From contig JAFGLU010000117.1 in NCBI GenBank assembly GCA_016927865.1, forward strand, positions 20,762 through 84,761: a stretch of 64,000 nucleotides of DNA, written 5' to 3'. The notes beneath the pieces were generated by a model. The model worked only from the letters and a program-made list of their open reading frames with translations, had not been told where the DNA came from and made no database searches. A program made the translations under genes and the position numbers. Source of the DNA: Anaerolineaceae bacterium (GTDB lineage Bacteria > Chloroflexota > Anaerolineae > Anaerolineales > Anaerolineaceae). The first letter of the stretch is position 1. Each line of letters starts with the position of its first letter. This document shows positions 27,526-35,697 of the stretch, one piece after another.

Positions 27526-29136
27526 CTACCAATCGATGTGCTGGATCAGGCCGTCGCCGGTGATTTGCTGGTATTCCCGCGTGGCGGGATCGATCAGATA
27601 CAGGTTGCCATCATACAACGCGGCCAGGCGGTAATTTCCATCGGAGAATGTCTCGGGCGACCAGATCACCGATTGGGGCTCGAGGCCGTTCATATCTTCG
27701 GCAGGAAACAGCACCTGGGGGTTGGATCCGTCGCGGTCGATGACCGCCAGGCGGTAGCGGCCTGTTTCGCTCAGTTCGGGGAAAATGGCTTGCAGATAGG
27801 CTACCTGGAAGCCGCCGTCTTCGAGGGCGGGGGAAGTCACCGGGTAAGCGAACATGCCACTTTGCTCAACCAGTTTCAGCAAGGGGCCGTCGAGGATTGC
27901 GGCAGACAGATCGAAAAGGGGCGAGGCTTCGGCGTTCTCCAGGCCGGGCTTGGCCTGGTGGGTGACCAGGTACAGGCTGCTGCCAGAGGGTGCCCAGGCC
28001 AAACCGCTGACCCAGGCCCAATCGCCTCCGGTCTGGTAGGGGAGGATATCGACCAGGGAAGTGAGTTCTCCGGTGTCCAGGTCGACCAGCCCGGCGCCAT
28101 CGGGGCGGGCATAGGCCAGCCGATCTCCCTCGGGAGACCAGGCAAAGGAGGTGCCCCACCAGCCGTAGGTGCCACCAGAACTGCCCTCAATGAGCTGGGT
28201 GCGTTTGATATACATTCCTGAGGCGGCATACGAAACAATCCACAAGTCATTGTTGGCCTGCCAGCCGGGGGCGGTGGCGCGGGGTTCCACGGTGGAATAG
28301 GCGATGGTGAGGAGTTGATTGGGGACCCAATCAACAAAATGGACAATGTTGCTGACGCGCAGGTCCACAGGTTCAGCGCCTTCCTCGGTGATGTTGACCA
28401 TCCACAAGGTGTTGATCTCTTCGTCGGGAGCGGCGGTTGATTTGCGAGTGAACAGCAGCCAGTCTCGCTCGGGAGAGAGGGAGAATACGTATCCATCCAG
28501 GTCACCGGAGGTGACCAGCGGCGTGCGCACGCCAGTATTACTGTCCATGGACCAGGCGTTGCCGCCCGCCAGGTAAACAAGGCGCCCGGGGATGGGGATG
28601 GGGGTGAAGGGACGTTGAACGCCCACCATGACGATTTCGGCGCGGGGTTCTTTGATCAGTTCCGACTTGAATACGGTACGAGCCAGGGGCTGGCCATCTT
28701 CGTAGATCTGGCGGTAGGTGACCTGCTGGACTCCGTTCACACCCAATTGGATGATGCGCTCCTGCTTTTCGGGCAGCGATTCGTTGCGCACGATCTGCCG
28801 GTCGAAGGGGATGGTTGTTTCCTCAATTTCAAACTCTTCGCGGACACGCACAACGATGATTATTGCATTCGGCGAGAGCACGGTATAGCCAGCCGGGTTG
28901 ACCCGATCAAGGGTGTTGAGTGTCACGCCATTGCGATCCAGCACATTCTGAACGGTGTCGCCTTCGGACGCCTGGATGGTGGTTTGTTTGCCGTCGGCCT
29001 GAAGGGTGACAGAGAAGGATTCGGTTGGTTTTGGTGAGAGCGGCAGGCAAGCGGATAGCACCAGCGTCGTTAGAACGAGCAACGCGGCAGTTGTGATGGT
29101 CAAGATGCTGGCTGGCTGTGGTCGGCGGTTGTTCAT
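27526..29136 (-). CDS. Lipoprotein with DUF348, G5 and beta-propeller-like domains
   Basis: A 536-residue predicted lipoprotein: hydrophobic signal with lipobox LSAC (Cys about 30). Residues 40-95 look like a DUF348 ubiquitin-like domain ([19 protein letters not shown]). Residues 110-175 match a G5 domain ([32 protein letters not shown]), a cell-wall/glycan-associated module. The remainder carries repeated TolB/WD-like blade sequences ([38 protein letters not shown]). It is likely anchored outside the membrane and binds a wall or surface ligand. The combination is unusual. It follows another lipoprotein gene on the same strand. Confidence 0.82.
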   Translation of the reverse strand: MNNRRPQPASILTITTAALLVLTTLVLSACLPLSPKPTESFSVTLQADGKQTTIQASEGDTVQNVLDRNGVTLNTLDRVNPAGYTVLSPNAIIIVVRVREEFEIEETTIPFDRQIVRNESLPEKQERIIQLGVNGVQQVTYRQIYEDGQPLARTVFKSELIKEPRAEIVMVGVQRPFTPIPIPGRLVYLAGGNAWSMDSNTGVRTPLVTSGDLDGYVFSLSPERDWLLFTRKSTAAPDEEINTLWMVNITEEGAEPVDLRVSNIVHFVDWVPNQLLTIAYSTVEPRATAPGWQANNDLWIVSYAASGMYIKRTQLIEGSSGGTYGWWGTSFAWSPEGDRLAYARPDGAGLVDLDTGELTSLVDILPYQTGGDWAWVSGLAWAPSGSSLYLVTHQAKPGLENAEASPLFDLSAAILDGPLLKLVEQSGMFAYPVTSPALEDGGFQVAYLQAIFPELSETGRYRLAVIDRDGSNPQVLFPAEDMNGLEPQSVIWSPETFSDGNYRLAALYDGNLYLIDPATREYQQITGDGLIQHIDW

Positions 29137-29170
29137 AAATCGGGTATAATCGGTGCGTTGCCTGTTGAGC

Positions 29171-29731
29171 TTAAGGTTGGGCCATCTGCCCGGTAAGGGT
29201 CATGACGCCTTCGCCAATGGTGACGCTCTGAACGTCGAGCCTGCGCCCGTCTACGGAGGTCAGATCTTGCATGTTGGTATTCATGGTGTCATTGATCTGG
29301 GTGATGACCCGGTCAGGCAGGGGCAGCGCGCCCAATTTGGCGTCTTGTACTTCAACCGTCAACCTGCCGTTGGCAACGTAGGCAGAGAAAACGACCGTAG
29401 CCTGGGCAGTGAGTTTCTCAATGGTGATATCTCCGCTCATTTCAATGTTGCCGTTGGTCAAGCGGACTTGGGGATTTAAGAAAGCAACGTCGCTTTGTTG
29501 CCCCAGTTGCCTGGCGAAGTAAGAAGTCAACTGAGTGTCTGTGATGGTCAAGGTGACCAAGTTGCCGGCTTCGAGATCGGCGGCAGCCGTCGCCAACTGG
29601 TCCTCCAAGGCTTGTGCCTGGGCAGGGTCCACTGGAATGGCGGTGGGTGTGGGAGGTAGGTCGCGAGTGGGTAAACCGCAGGCGACGCTAGTTAAGACAA
29701 GTACCAATAGAAAAAACGAAATTCGTTTCAT
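29171..29731 (-). CDS. Small lipoprotein, DUF2993/LmeA-like
   Basis: A 186-residue predicted lipoprotein with a signal and lipobox TSVAC (Cys18), then a Thr/Pro-rich linker. The body (VTLTITDTQLTSYF, GNIEMSGDI, LTVEVQDAKLG) resembles small beta-rich DUF2993/LmeA-like proteins that bind lipids, but similarity is weak by eye. A minus-strand TATAAT (29768-29773) lies about 37 nt upstream, back to back with scpB. It lies 34 nt ahead of the G5 lipoprotein gene and may share its transcript. Confidence 0.72.
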   Translation of the reverse strand: MKRISFFLLVLVLTSVACGLPTRDLPPTPTAIPVDPAQAQALEDQLATAAADLEAGNLVTLTITDTQLTSYFARQLGQQSDVAFLNPQVRLTNGNIEMSGDITIEKLTAQATVVFSAYVANGRLTVEVQDAKLGALPLPDRVITQINDTMNTNMQDLTSVDGRRLDVQSVTIGEGVMTLTGQMAQP

Positions 29732-29775
29732 TATTCTAATCCTAAGAAATGTGAATTTTACCGCTCAATTATAGC

Positions 29776-30357
29776 ATGACTGAACAAACCCAACCCCTTA
29801 CGAATTTGCAACTCCGCGCAGCGCTTGAAGCGCTGTTGTTTGTGGCTGCCGGCCCGGTGACCCCGGCCCAGTTGGCCGAAGCGCTTGACCAGAAAGGCGA
29901 GACCGTTGAAGAGGCGCTGCGCGCATTGGGCGAAGAATACGCCGATGGGCGCGGGCTGAGCTTGCAATGGCACGGTGGGCGGGTGCAATTGACCAGCGCC
30001 GCCGGGTTTTCCGCCCAGGTGGAAAAGTTTCTGGGGCTTGAGGCCACTGCCCGCTTGAGCCGGGCCGGGCTGGAGACCCTGGCAATTGTAGCATACCGCC
30101 AGCCGGTGACGCGTCCGACGATTGACGGCATTCGCGGGGTGAACAGCGATGGCGTGATGAAAAGCCTGCTGGGCAAGGGGCTCATTCAAGAGGTGGGGCG
30201 ATCGGAAGGTCCGGGAAGGCCCATTCTGTATGGGACGACCAGCGAATTCTTGCAGCATTTTGGGCTGTCATCTTTGATCGAGTTGCCGCCTTATGATATT
30301 CCGGATGAGGATGAACTTGGAGAGGAAGAACCCAAGAACGGAATCCTGAAGGATTAA
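29776..30357 (+). CDS. scpB: Segregation and condensation protein B
   Basis: A 193-residue ScpB: tandem winged helices and an acidic tail. It forms the SMC-ScpA-ScpB condensin that compacts and segregates the chromosome. Diagnostic segments are LRAALEALLFVAAGPVT at the N-terminus, LSRAGLETLAIVAYRQPVTR and IDGIRGVNSDGVMKSLL, then GRPILYGTTSEFLQHFGL. The scpA partner is not in the window. It precedes rluB by 30 nt, a widely conserved pairing. Confidence 0.95.
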   Translation: MTEQTQPLTNLQLRAALEALLFVAAGPVTPAQLAEALDQKGETVEEALRALGEEYADGRGLSLQWHGGRVQLTSAAGFSAQVEKFLGLEATARLSRAGLETLAIVAYRQPVTRPTIDGIRGVNSDGVMKSLLGKGLIQEVGRSEGPGRPILYGTTSEFLQHFGLSSLIELPPYDIPDEDELGEEEPKNGILKD

Positions 30358-30373
30358 TTTCACGGCGATCGAG

Positions 30374-30379
30374 TATAAT
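30374..30379 (+). promoter_or_regulatory. -10 element (TATAAT) directly before rluB
   Basis: A perfect TATAAT ends 8 nt before the rluB ATG, so a transcript from it would be leaderless. rluB also lacks a ribosome binding site. No good -35 is visible, and read-through from scpB is also possible. Confidence 0.5.
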
Positions 30380-30387
30380 GTTAATAT

Positions 30388-31374
30388 ATGGAAGAACGAG
30401 TGCAGAAAATCTTGGCGCGGGCCGGTTATGGTTCGCGTCGTTCGTGTGAAGAGTTGATCGAGCAGGGCCGGGTGAAAATCAACGGCCAGGCTGCCATTTT
30501 GGGCTCCAAAGCGGATGCCACCAAAGACAAAATCACCGTGGACGGGTCCGCCATCCCGCAGGCCGAAGCGAATGTGTACATTGCGCTGCATAAGCCGCGC
30601 GGGGTGATTTCGGCGGTGGACGCCCCCGGCGACCCGCGCCCGACGGTGCGGGACCTGGTGCAGGTGGCAGAGGCCGTCTACCCGGTTGGACGGCTGGACG
30701 TGGAAAGCGAAGGTTTGATTCTGCTGACCAATGACGGCGAATTGACCAATAAACTCACTCATCCGCGCTTTGGACACCAGAAAGAGTACCGCGTGCTGGT
30801 GGCGAAACATCCTGATGATGATCAGTTGGAAGCTTTCAGGCGCGGTGTGGTGCTGGAAGATGGTTATAAAACATCTCCGGCGGATGTGCGCGTGGAGACT
30901 ACCCAGGGCAAAGGCTCGTGGTTGAACGTGGTGCTGCGCGAAGGCCGCAAGCGGCAGATCCGTGAGACTTGCGCAACCATTGGGCTACCCGTGGTGCGTA
31001 TCGTGCGCGTGCGGATTGGCACGCTGCGCCTGGGCGATTTGAAACCCCGCGAGTGGCGGCACTTGACCAGCGGTGAGCTGCGGGCGCTGCAGGAAGGCAA
31101 AGAGACCACGCGGCCCACGCGGCGGGTTGCGCCAAACGAGAAGTTCAACCGCAAGGCAGTGGAACAGCGCACAGAACACCGACCCACAAGCGAGTCAAGG
31201 ACCCGCTCTGGTGATAGCCAACCCCGCCCGAGAACTGGAACGAACCGAACACCCTCGACTGGGCGACCGGCTAGCAGGCCGGGGCCTGGCCAAACATCAA
31301 GACCGAGTAGCCGGCAGGGGCCCAAACCGGGCGGAAGGCCAGCAGCCAAGCCGCGACCTAAGCGGAATTCGTAA
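30388..31374 (+). CDS. rluB: RluB-type rRNA pseudouridine synthase with long basic tail
   Basis: A 328-residue RsuA/RluB-family enzyme that isomerises a specific uridine in rRNA (position 2605 of 23S in the E. coli RluB case). The N-terminal S4 RNA-binding domain is QKILARAGYGSRRSCEELI (6-24). The catalytic Asp is Asp104 in PVGRLDVESEGLILLTNDGEL. The last 90 or so residues are low-complexity, rich in Arg, Pro, Gly and Ser, and probably disordered and RNA-binding. Such tails vary widely among homologues. Confidence 0.93.
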   Translation: MEERVQKILARAGYGSRRSCEELIEQGRVKINGQAAILGSKADATKDKITVDGSAIPQAEANVYIALHKPRGVISAVDAPGDPRPTVRDLVQVAEAVYPVGRLDVESEGLILLTNDGELTNKLTHPRFGHQKEYRVLVAKHPDDDQLEAFRRGVVLEDGYKTSPADVRVETTQGKGSWLNVVLREGRKRQIRETCATIGLPVVRIVRVRIGTLRLGDLKPREWRHLTSGELRALQEGKETTRPTRRVAPNEKFNRKAVEQRTEHRPTSESRTRSGDSQPRPRTGTNRTPSTGRPASRPGPGQTSRPSSRQGPKPGGRPAAKPRPKRNS

Positions 31375-31421
31375 AATCCGAAGTCTACTACGATCTTGGG
31401 GAAGGGTTCGCCCTCACCCTG

Positions 31422-31470
31422 CCCTCTCCCTGGCACCCCTACGGGTGGCCGAAGCGGCAGGGAGAAGGGG
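31422..31470. repeat. Branched CCCTC/GAGGG hairpin repeat
   Basis: CCCTCTCCCTG pairs with CAGGGAGAAGGG (one bulge), and an inner CACCC-CTAC-GGGTG stem nests inside. It lies between rluB and the palindrome at 31482. It resembles a dispersed intergenic repeat rather than a terminator. Confidence 0.45.
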
Positions 31471-31481
31471 CAGAAGTTGAA

Positions 31482-31527
31482 CACAAAAGCAAGATGCGGC
31501 GCGTTCGCGCCGCATCTTGCTTTTGTG
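31482..31527. terminator. Perfect 22-bp palindrome between convergent genes
   Basis: Arms 31482-31503 and 31506-31527 are perfectly complementary. The apical pair would open to a C(GTTC)G loop. It lies between rluB and the convergent NERD-like gene, 3 nt from that gene's stop, so it probably ends both transcripts. Confidence 0.65.
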
Positions 31528-31529
31528 AA

Positions 31530-32219
31530 TTAATTTCCTTCTTTGGGAAGCAGTTCGACCAGCGGGGCCAGTGCTTCGGAGCGCACGGGGGCCTCTTTGG
31601 CGCGGCGGCGAACGACATCCTTGAGCTTATCCACTTCGAGCGTGATATAGGGCGCGTCGGGCGCATCCACGCTGGCCTTGGGGTTGGTGAACACCAGGAC
31701 TGGACGCACCTCGGGCATATCTTGACCGGGAAGGTTCTTTTTTAGATAGCGTTTCATGTCTTCAGCGTAGGAAATCGCTTCCATGTCGGGGCGGCCCAGG
31801 CTTTCTTGCCCAAACAAGCGGCTGAAGGTGCCCACCCCGGCCTGGCGGTATTTTTTTCCGTCAAAGGTGATTCGCCCGCCCTGGTACATAGGCACCAGCA
31901 CCCAAATACCCTGCGGGCCAACCAGCAGATGCTGGACAGGTGAGGTGAAGTTGTACAGGGTGTACTTGTCGTCCAGGCCCTTCAATCCACTGGTGATGCG
32001 CTCATCAGGGTGTGGCATCCGCCCCCAGCGGTTGGTGAAGTACATGCCGACCTGCGAGAGGAGCAGGCCGACCAGCAGGGCGCCAAAGGAAAGGTTTAGG
32101 TTGTCTCCGTTGAAGGAGAGAGCAAACCCGCCCACCAGGATGACCAGGCTAGCCAGGGTCGAGTAATTACCGATTTTGCGATATCGATTGATCTTTTTTG
32201 TGTTCGCGACGATTTTCAT
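31530..32219 (-). CDS. Membrane protein with NERD-like domain
   Basis: A 229-residue protein with two hydrophobic segments (about residues 20-65). A C-terminal cytosolic domain then carries VQHLLVGPQGIWVLVP and GGRITFDGKKYRQ, the pattern of nuclease-related NERD domains. The Asp/Glu-X-Lys core is not obvious, so nuclease activity is uncertain. I start it at the ATG at 32219. The open frame extends upstream into plsX without meaningful sequence. It follows plsX by 10 nt and is probably co-transcribed. Confidence 0.65.
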   Translation of the reverse strand: MKIVANTKKINRYRKIGNYSTLASLVILVGGFALSFNGDNLNLSFGALLVGLLLSQVGMYFTNRWGRMPHPDERITSGLKGLDDKYTLYNFTSPVQHLLVGPQGIWVLVPMYQGGRITFDGKKYRQAGVGTFSRLFGQESLGRPDMEAISYAEDMKRYLKKNLPGQDMPEVRPVLVFTNPKASVDAPDAPYITLEVDKLKDVVRRRAKEAPVRSEALAPLVELLPKEGN

Positions 32220-32229
32220 GTTTTTGTTA

Positions 32230-33234
32230 TCACTCAGGAGACGATAGGTTGGATTGGATGGCACCGCGCATGGCTTCGAGCAGGTCGCTCTGCACCGCCT
32301 GGCGGGCGATGCGGATGGCGCTGTAGATGGCGCGGGCATTGGAACGGCCATGACCGACGAAGACCAGCCCGTCGATGCCCAGCAGCGGGGCGGCGCCGAT
32401 TTCTTCGGGTTCCATCATTTTCTTGAGGTTGCCGAAAGCTGGTTTGGCCAAGGCCGCGCCCAATTTGTAGATGAACTTGGAGGTCAGTTCTTTCTTGAGC
32501 GAGTCGATCAGCAGTCTGGCCACGGCTTCGCTGCTCTTGAGCAGGACGTTGCCGGTAAACCCATCGGTGACGACAACATCCACCTTACCCTGGAACAACT
32601 CCTTGGCTTCCACGTTGCCGATGAAGTTGATCGGCGCGGTTTGGAGGAGGGGGAAGGTGTCTTTGACCAGTTGGTTGCCTTTCATCGACTCTTCGCCGTT
32701 GGAGAGCAGCCCCACACGCGGCTCGGCGATGTTGAGCAGCTTTTCGGCGTACAGACTGCCCATGATGGCGAACTGCACCAGAAATTCGGGGCGGCAGTCG
32801 GCGTTGGCGCCGATGTCGACCACCGCGCAGAAGCCGGTTTTGGTGGGGAAGACGGCTGTCAGGCCGGGACGCTGGACGCCTTTGATGCGGCCCAGGGTGC
32901 GCAGGCCGTTGAACATGGCCCCACCGGTGTTGCCTGCGGTGACAAAGGCACTGCCCTGGCCGGTTTTGACCAGTTCCAGGCCCACGGCCATTGAATTCAA
33001 GGGCTTTTTGCGGGCTCCGTCCACGGGCTTATCGGTCATCTCGAGGACATCGGGCGCATGAACGATGCGCACCGGCAAGCCGCTTTTGTTGAGCTCGGCC
33101 AGGCGCGAGCCGATTAATTCTTCGTTCCCGACCAGAATGATTTCCTCGCCGAAGTCGCGAGCGGCATCGAGCGCTCCCTGGATTTCGGGCCCGGGATAAT
33201 CATCGCTGCCCATTGCGTCCAAAATGATGGTCAT
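32230..33234 (-). CDS. plsX: Phosphate acyltransferase PlsX
   Basis: A 334-residue PlsX, which makes acyl-phosphate from acyl-ACP for phospholipid synthesis. Diagnostic motifs: ILDAMGSDDYPGPEIQGAL at the start, SAFVTAGNTGGAM, VVDIGANADCRPEFLVQFA, GLLSNGEE and VVTDGFTGNVLLKSSEA, then GAAPLLGIDGLVFVGHGRS. The start at 33234 has GAGAGGA 6 nt upstream. It is divergent from the tRNA-Leu gene. The usual fabH/fabD neighbours are absent. Confidence 0.95.
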   Translation of the reverse strand: MTIILDAMGSDDYPGPEIQGALDAARDFGEEIILVGNEELIGSRLAELNKSGLPVRIVHAPDVLEMTDKPVDGARKKPLNSMAVGLELVKTGQGSAFVTAGNTGGAMFNGLRTLGRIKGVQRPGLTAVFPTKTGFCAVVDIGANADCRPEFLVQFAIMGSLYAEKLLNIAEPRVGLLSNGEESMKGNQLVKDTFPLLQTAPINFIGNVEAKELFQGKVDVVVTDGFTGNVLLKSSEAVARLLIDSLKKELTSKFIYKLGAALAKPAFGNLKKMMEPEEIGAAPLLGIDGLVFVGHGRSNARAIYSAIRIARQAVQSDLLEAMRGAIQSNLSSPE

Positions 33235-33334
33235 AAGTTTTCCTCTCGTGATAAGATGCGGCCGCCGCCGGAATTGGGTGACATCTGTCAGCAAGCCTTG
33301 TGTGGAATATCGGGGAGAACCCGCTGCCGGATGC

Positions 33335-33362
33335 TTGACAATCACCCAGAGCCGATTATAAT
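33335..33362 (+). promoter_or_regulatory. Consensus promoter of tRNA-Leu
   Basis: TTGACA (33335-33340) and TATAAT (33357-33362) are separated by 16 nt and end 12 nt before the mature tRNA. This is the only promoter in the window with both perfect hexamers. Confidence 0.88.
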
Positions 33363-33374
33363 ACATCCACACCC

Positions 33375-33456
33375 GCGCTGGTGCTGGAACTGGCAGACAG
33401 GCATGGTTGAGGGCCATGTGGGGAGACCCGTGGAGGTTCAAGTCCTCTCCAGCGCA
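33375..33456 (+). tRNA. tRNA-Leu (anticodon GAG)
   Basis: An 82-nt type II tRNA without an encoded CCA. The acceptor arms are GCGCTGG (33375-33381) and CCAGCGC (33449-33455) with discriminator A. The anticodon arm is CATGG-TTGAGGG-CCATG, giving anticodon GAG and decoding CTC/CTT. The variable arm (GGGGAGACCC) is long, as expected for leucine. The T arm is GGAGG-TTCAAGT-CCTCT. Its 3' end is the integration site of the downstream element, which restores the tRNA sequence. Confidence 0.93.
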
Positions 33457-33458
33457 CA
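33442..33458 (+). repeat. attL: left 17-bp direct repeat in the tRNA 3' end
   Basis: GTCCTCTCCAGCGCACA overlaps the T-arm and acceptor 3' strand. It recurs exactly at 41371-41387. The flanking bases differ beyond this block. Confidence 0.9.
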
Positions 33459-33510
33459 AAATAGTCATTAAGTTATGTGATTTTGGTGATTTTTGTCACC
33501 ACCCTCCCCA

Positions 33511-33537
33511 AAAAGCCCGCTTCCGAGGGCTTTTTTT
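33511..33537 (+). terminator. Intrinsic terminator after tRNA-Leu (element copy)
   Basis: A short AGCCC/GGGCT stem extended by A/T pairs is followed by seven Ts. It lies inside the left end of the element and now serves the tRNA. A small GGTGA/TCACC hairpin lies just before it (33485-33500). Confidence 0.85.
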
Positions 33538-33682
33538 GTTATGAGTTGATTCGGTTGTAAAGGTTCCAGTTTCAACGCTTGGGGAATGGTATCAGTAAGC
33601 GGTGACCGGGTCACGGTTATCTTCAGCGCAGTCACCCCGAAGGGGCGGACCGTAAACCGAACAATCAGGTCGAAAGCGTCAG

Positions 33683-33949
33683 TCAATCTTTGTTTTCTTG
33701 TTCGAGTTTCGCCACAATTTCGGAAAGTAACCGTTTTTCCGATTCTGTAAGGCATCCCGGCGCTAGTCTGGAGATTTTCTCTCCGCCCATCGCAACGCAT
33801 CTAGCAATTGCCGCTTCGTCCCCTTTACTGATAAGCTCTAGTTCCCGAGTACTAAATTTAGCCCAAAACGCTTTATATTGATCCCGGCGAGCTTGCCAGT
33901 GGGCGCGAGCCCGATTTTGTAAACGGTCAATTCGTGGCTTCTGGGTCAT
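33683..33949 (-). CDS. Small hypothetical protein of the element
   Basis: An 88-residue basic N-terminal, helical protein (RLQNRARAHWQARRDQYKAFW) with a Glu/Lys-rich end. I do not recognise a family. Its start overlaps the end of the HTH protein gene upstream by 23 nt, so translation is probably coupled. It is the last gene of the minus-strand left-end operon. Confidence 0.55.
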   Translation of the reverse strand: MTQKPRIDRLQNRARAHWQARRDQYKAFWAKFSTRELELISKGDEAAIARCVAMGGEKISRLAPGCLTESEKRLLSEIVAKLEQENKD

Positions 33950-34313
33950 TCAGCATCTCCTCTATTCGGTCTAGGCGAGCCGATAATAGGGTCGTTTCGT
34001 GTAAGCGGGCGTGATTGGTGAATATCGCGTTTACAACCTTTATTCTTTGGGCCGGGGTGGTCCTTGATGACTTGAGCAACTTTTGCAATTCGTCGGCCCC
34101 TTCCCCCAACAATGCTGAAAGCCTCCCTAATGCACCACGAACTAGCTCGTTTCGGGCCGCTTCCAGGGCCACCTTAAAAATTTCGTCGTCGTGCATCCAT
34201 CGATAAACGGTTCTTGGTGATACATTTGCCGTGTTTGCGGCCTGTTCGATGGTTCCGCCCGTCATCAAGGCAGTTATGCAAATTTGCTGCTTTGGAGTGA
34301 CATTTTCGGCCAT
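33927..34313 (-). CDS. HTH protein resembling phage terminase small-subunit DNA-binding domain
   Basis: A 128-residue protein. Residues 6-40 form a helix-turn-helix (TPKQQICITALMTGGTIEQAA, VSPRTVYRWMHDDEIF), the pattern found in phBC6A51-type phage proteins and terminase small subunits. The rest is helical (ARNELVRGALGRLSALL, TTPAQRIKVVNAIF) with an acidic C-terminus. No large terminase follows, so it may be a packaging-derived or regulatory remnant. It begins 10 nt after the coiled-coil gene. Confidence 0.7.
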   Translation of the reverse strand: MAENVTPKQQICITALMTGGTIEQAANTANVSPRTVYRWMHDDEIFKVALEAARNELVRGALGRLSALLGEGADELQKLLKSSRTTPAQRIKVVNAIFTNHARLHETTLLSARLDRIEEMLNDPEATN

Positions 34314-34323
34314 TCTCGGAAGC

Positions 34324-34767
34324 CTAAAACTTAATCGACCGTCTAGAGGCAGCGTTTCCGGCGATCTGACCGAGTACCATCTGGGTTAGCATTTGGGCGC
34401 GAATGGCAGGCCATGCCTGCTCAAAGTCAACAGATGATCCGCCTGCTGCTTGCCATTTTAGGGACGCACGTTCCTTTAATTCGGCTTCCTGTGAGGCGCG
34501 GGCCTCTTCCAGTAAACGGCTGCTTTCAGATTCCCGTTCGACGCTTCGGTTTTTTATAGCTTCGAGGGAGGCGCGAGCCTTTGTGAGTGCCGTTATATAA
34601 CGGCCTTCATGCCCTGCAAGTTTGGCCTTTAGGGTTGTGGTTTCGGGCTCAAATCCGGATTTTTCGGAAGAGGCTATTTCATCTTCAAGACGGGCCTTGA
34701 TGGTCCGATATTCGGCCTCTAAAACGTCTACACGCTTTTGGGCTTGTGATACGGTTTCTTCTGGCAT
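34324..34767 (-). CDS. Coiled-coil hypothetical protein
   Basis: A 147-residue, highly charged protein. About residues 5-105 form a nearly continuous coiled coil (VDVLEAEYRTIKARLEDEI, LEEARASQEAELKERASLK). The C-terminal 40 residues are more globular. An AAAGGA ribosome binding site lies about 9 nt before the ATG. I recognise no family. The position ahead of a terminase-like HTH gene suggests a phage-derived scaffold or accessory factor, which is inference. Confidence 0.6.
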   Translation of the reverse strand: MPEETVSQAQKRVDVLEAEYRTIKARLEDEIASSEKSGFEPETTTLKAKLAGHEGRYITALTKARASLEAIKNRSVERESESSRLLEEARASQEAELKERASLKWQAAGGSSVDFEQAWPAIRAQMLTQMVLGQIAGNAASRRSIKF

Positions 34768-34834
34768 TTGTACGGTTCCTTTCTTTTCGAATAAATTGCG
34801 GGCGTAAGCCCGAACTTACTGGTTATCCTTAATA

Positions 34835-34866
34835 TTGGTTTTTCTTACAGTTGGTTTTTCTTTAAG
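34835..34866. repeat. Tandem 16-bp direct repeats
   Basis: TTGGTTTTTCTTACAG is followed immediately by TTGGTTTTTCTTTAAG (13 of 16 positions identical). They lie in the 176-bp gap between the coiled-coil gene and the replication-like gene, next to the 21-bp repeats. Confidence 0.6.
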
Positions 34867-34885
34867 TACCCTGGCGACTTCGGTC

Positions 34886-34948
34886 CTATTTCGTGTGGGT
34901 ACTGGGCCGCTTCATTACAGTACCAGACCGTTTCACTACGGTACTAGG
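34886..34948. repeat. Iteron-like 21-bp direct repeats
   Basis: Two adjacent units (34907-34927 and 34928-34948) of the form CCGYTTCAYTACRGTACYAGR agree at 16 of 21 positions. A third, weaker unit precedes them (34886-34906). All differences between the two good units are transitions. The last unit overlaps the end of the replication-like gene by 5 nt. Candidate initiator-binding iterons. Confidence 0.5.
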
Positions 34949-35474
34949 TGGTTTCTCGATTAACTACATAATCGACAATCGCCATCGCTGACTGAACATC
35001 CCCCTCTTGAATGTACGATAAATACGCTTTCTTTTCTTCTTTGCTATCAAGTAGGTTGAGGTTTTCATAAACCGCATTGTTTGCGGTCCAAATATTCTTG
35101 ACCTTTACCACCACGGAGGGAAATTCACCGTGAAAGCTGCGTTTCTCGGACGAAACCAATCCCCATTTCTCTAACTCTTTTCTGGCGCGGGTCAAGGTCG
35201 ATTTTGAAATACACAAACGTTTACAAATCCTTTCGCTGCTTTCCCAGCACGCCCCGCCATCGCCCTCGCCCGTCACCCGTTTGTAATGGGCATACAAGCG
35301 GAAGGCGACGGTAGAAAGGGGAAGATCATCAACCAAGTTCGGAAGCATGGTAAAGAAACGCGGTTCCGCGTTTTCGGCGATTATTAGGGTATCTTGCTGG
35401 TTTTGGCTTGTCGATGTTCCTGACATTATCGATTCCTGCCTCGCATCCTTATTAGGTGGTATCGCTTCAGTCAT
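34944..35474 (-). CDS. Winged-helix protein, possible replication initiator
   Basis: A 176-residue protein. Residues 38-110 carry FFTMLPNLVDDLPLSTVAFRLY, then CWESSERICKRLCISKSTL and RARKELEKWGLV. This is the pattern of winged-helix N-terminal domains in phage and plasmid replication proteins and in replisome organisers. It is short for a full initiator and has no helicase-loader or primase domain. The direct repeats at its 3' side support a replication role but do not prove it. Its start overlaps the ribbon-helix-helix gene by 8 nt. Confidence 0.6.
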   Translation of the reverse strand: MTEAIPPNKDARQESIMSGTSTSQNQQDTLIIAENAEPRFFTMLPNLVDDLPLSTVAFRLYAHYKRVTGEGDGGACWESSERICKRLCISKSTLTRARKELEKWGLVSSEKRSFHGEFPSVVVKVKNIWTANNAVYENLNLLDSKEEKKAYLSYIQEGDVQSAMAIVDYVVNRETT

Positions 35475-35673
35475 TCTCCGGCTGATTCGGGGACTGTGAT
35501 CCCTTTGTGCCAGATTCCTCGGTTACGGCGCGGGCCGTTTTCATAGCTTCTGCCATACTGATAACTGCAAAACGGACGGCAGCGGTTCTGGAAAGCCCCG
35601 TTATTGATTGCAGTTTATCGAGTGCCGTGGCGGTCTTTTGGTTCATGCTGATGTGTAAAGGGGGGTGGGGCAT
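35467..35673 (-). CDS. Small ribbon-helix-helix-like DNA-binding protein
   Basis: A 68-residue protein of the shape of a CopG/Arc-type repressor: a short strand (LHISMNQKTATALDKLQ) followed by two helices (SITGLSRTAAVRFAVISMAEAM) and a polar tail. AAGGAT precedes the ATG. It heads the left-end operon together with the winged-helix gene and is probably its autoregulator. Confidence 0.65.
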   Translation of the reverse strand: MPHPPLHISMNQKTATALDKLQSITGLSRTAAVRFAVISMAEAMKTARAVTEESGTKGSQSPNQPEND

Positions 35674-35697
35674 TGTGATTATCCTTTGCTAGAATAT

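Noticed and set aside
33235..33468. Upstream extension of plsX across the tRNA
   Set aside because: It reads through the tRNA-Leu gene. The ATG at 33234 matches the PlsX N-terminus and has a ribosome binding site.
33927..34767. Complete prophage packaging module
   Set aside because: Only a terminase-small-subunit-like HTH is present. There is no large terminase, portal, capsid or tail gene, so the element is not called a prophage.
34835..34948. CRISPR array
   Set aside because: The repeats are adjacent without spacers, imperfect and few, and no cas gene is present anywhere in the window.
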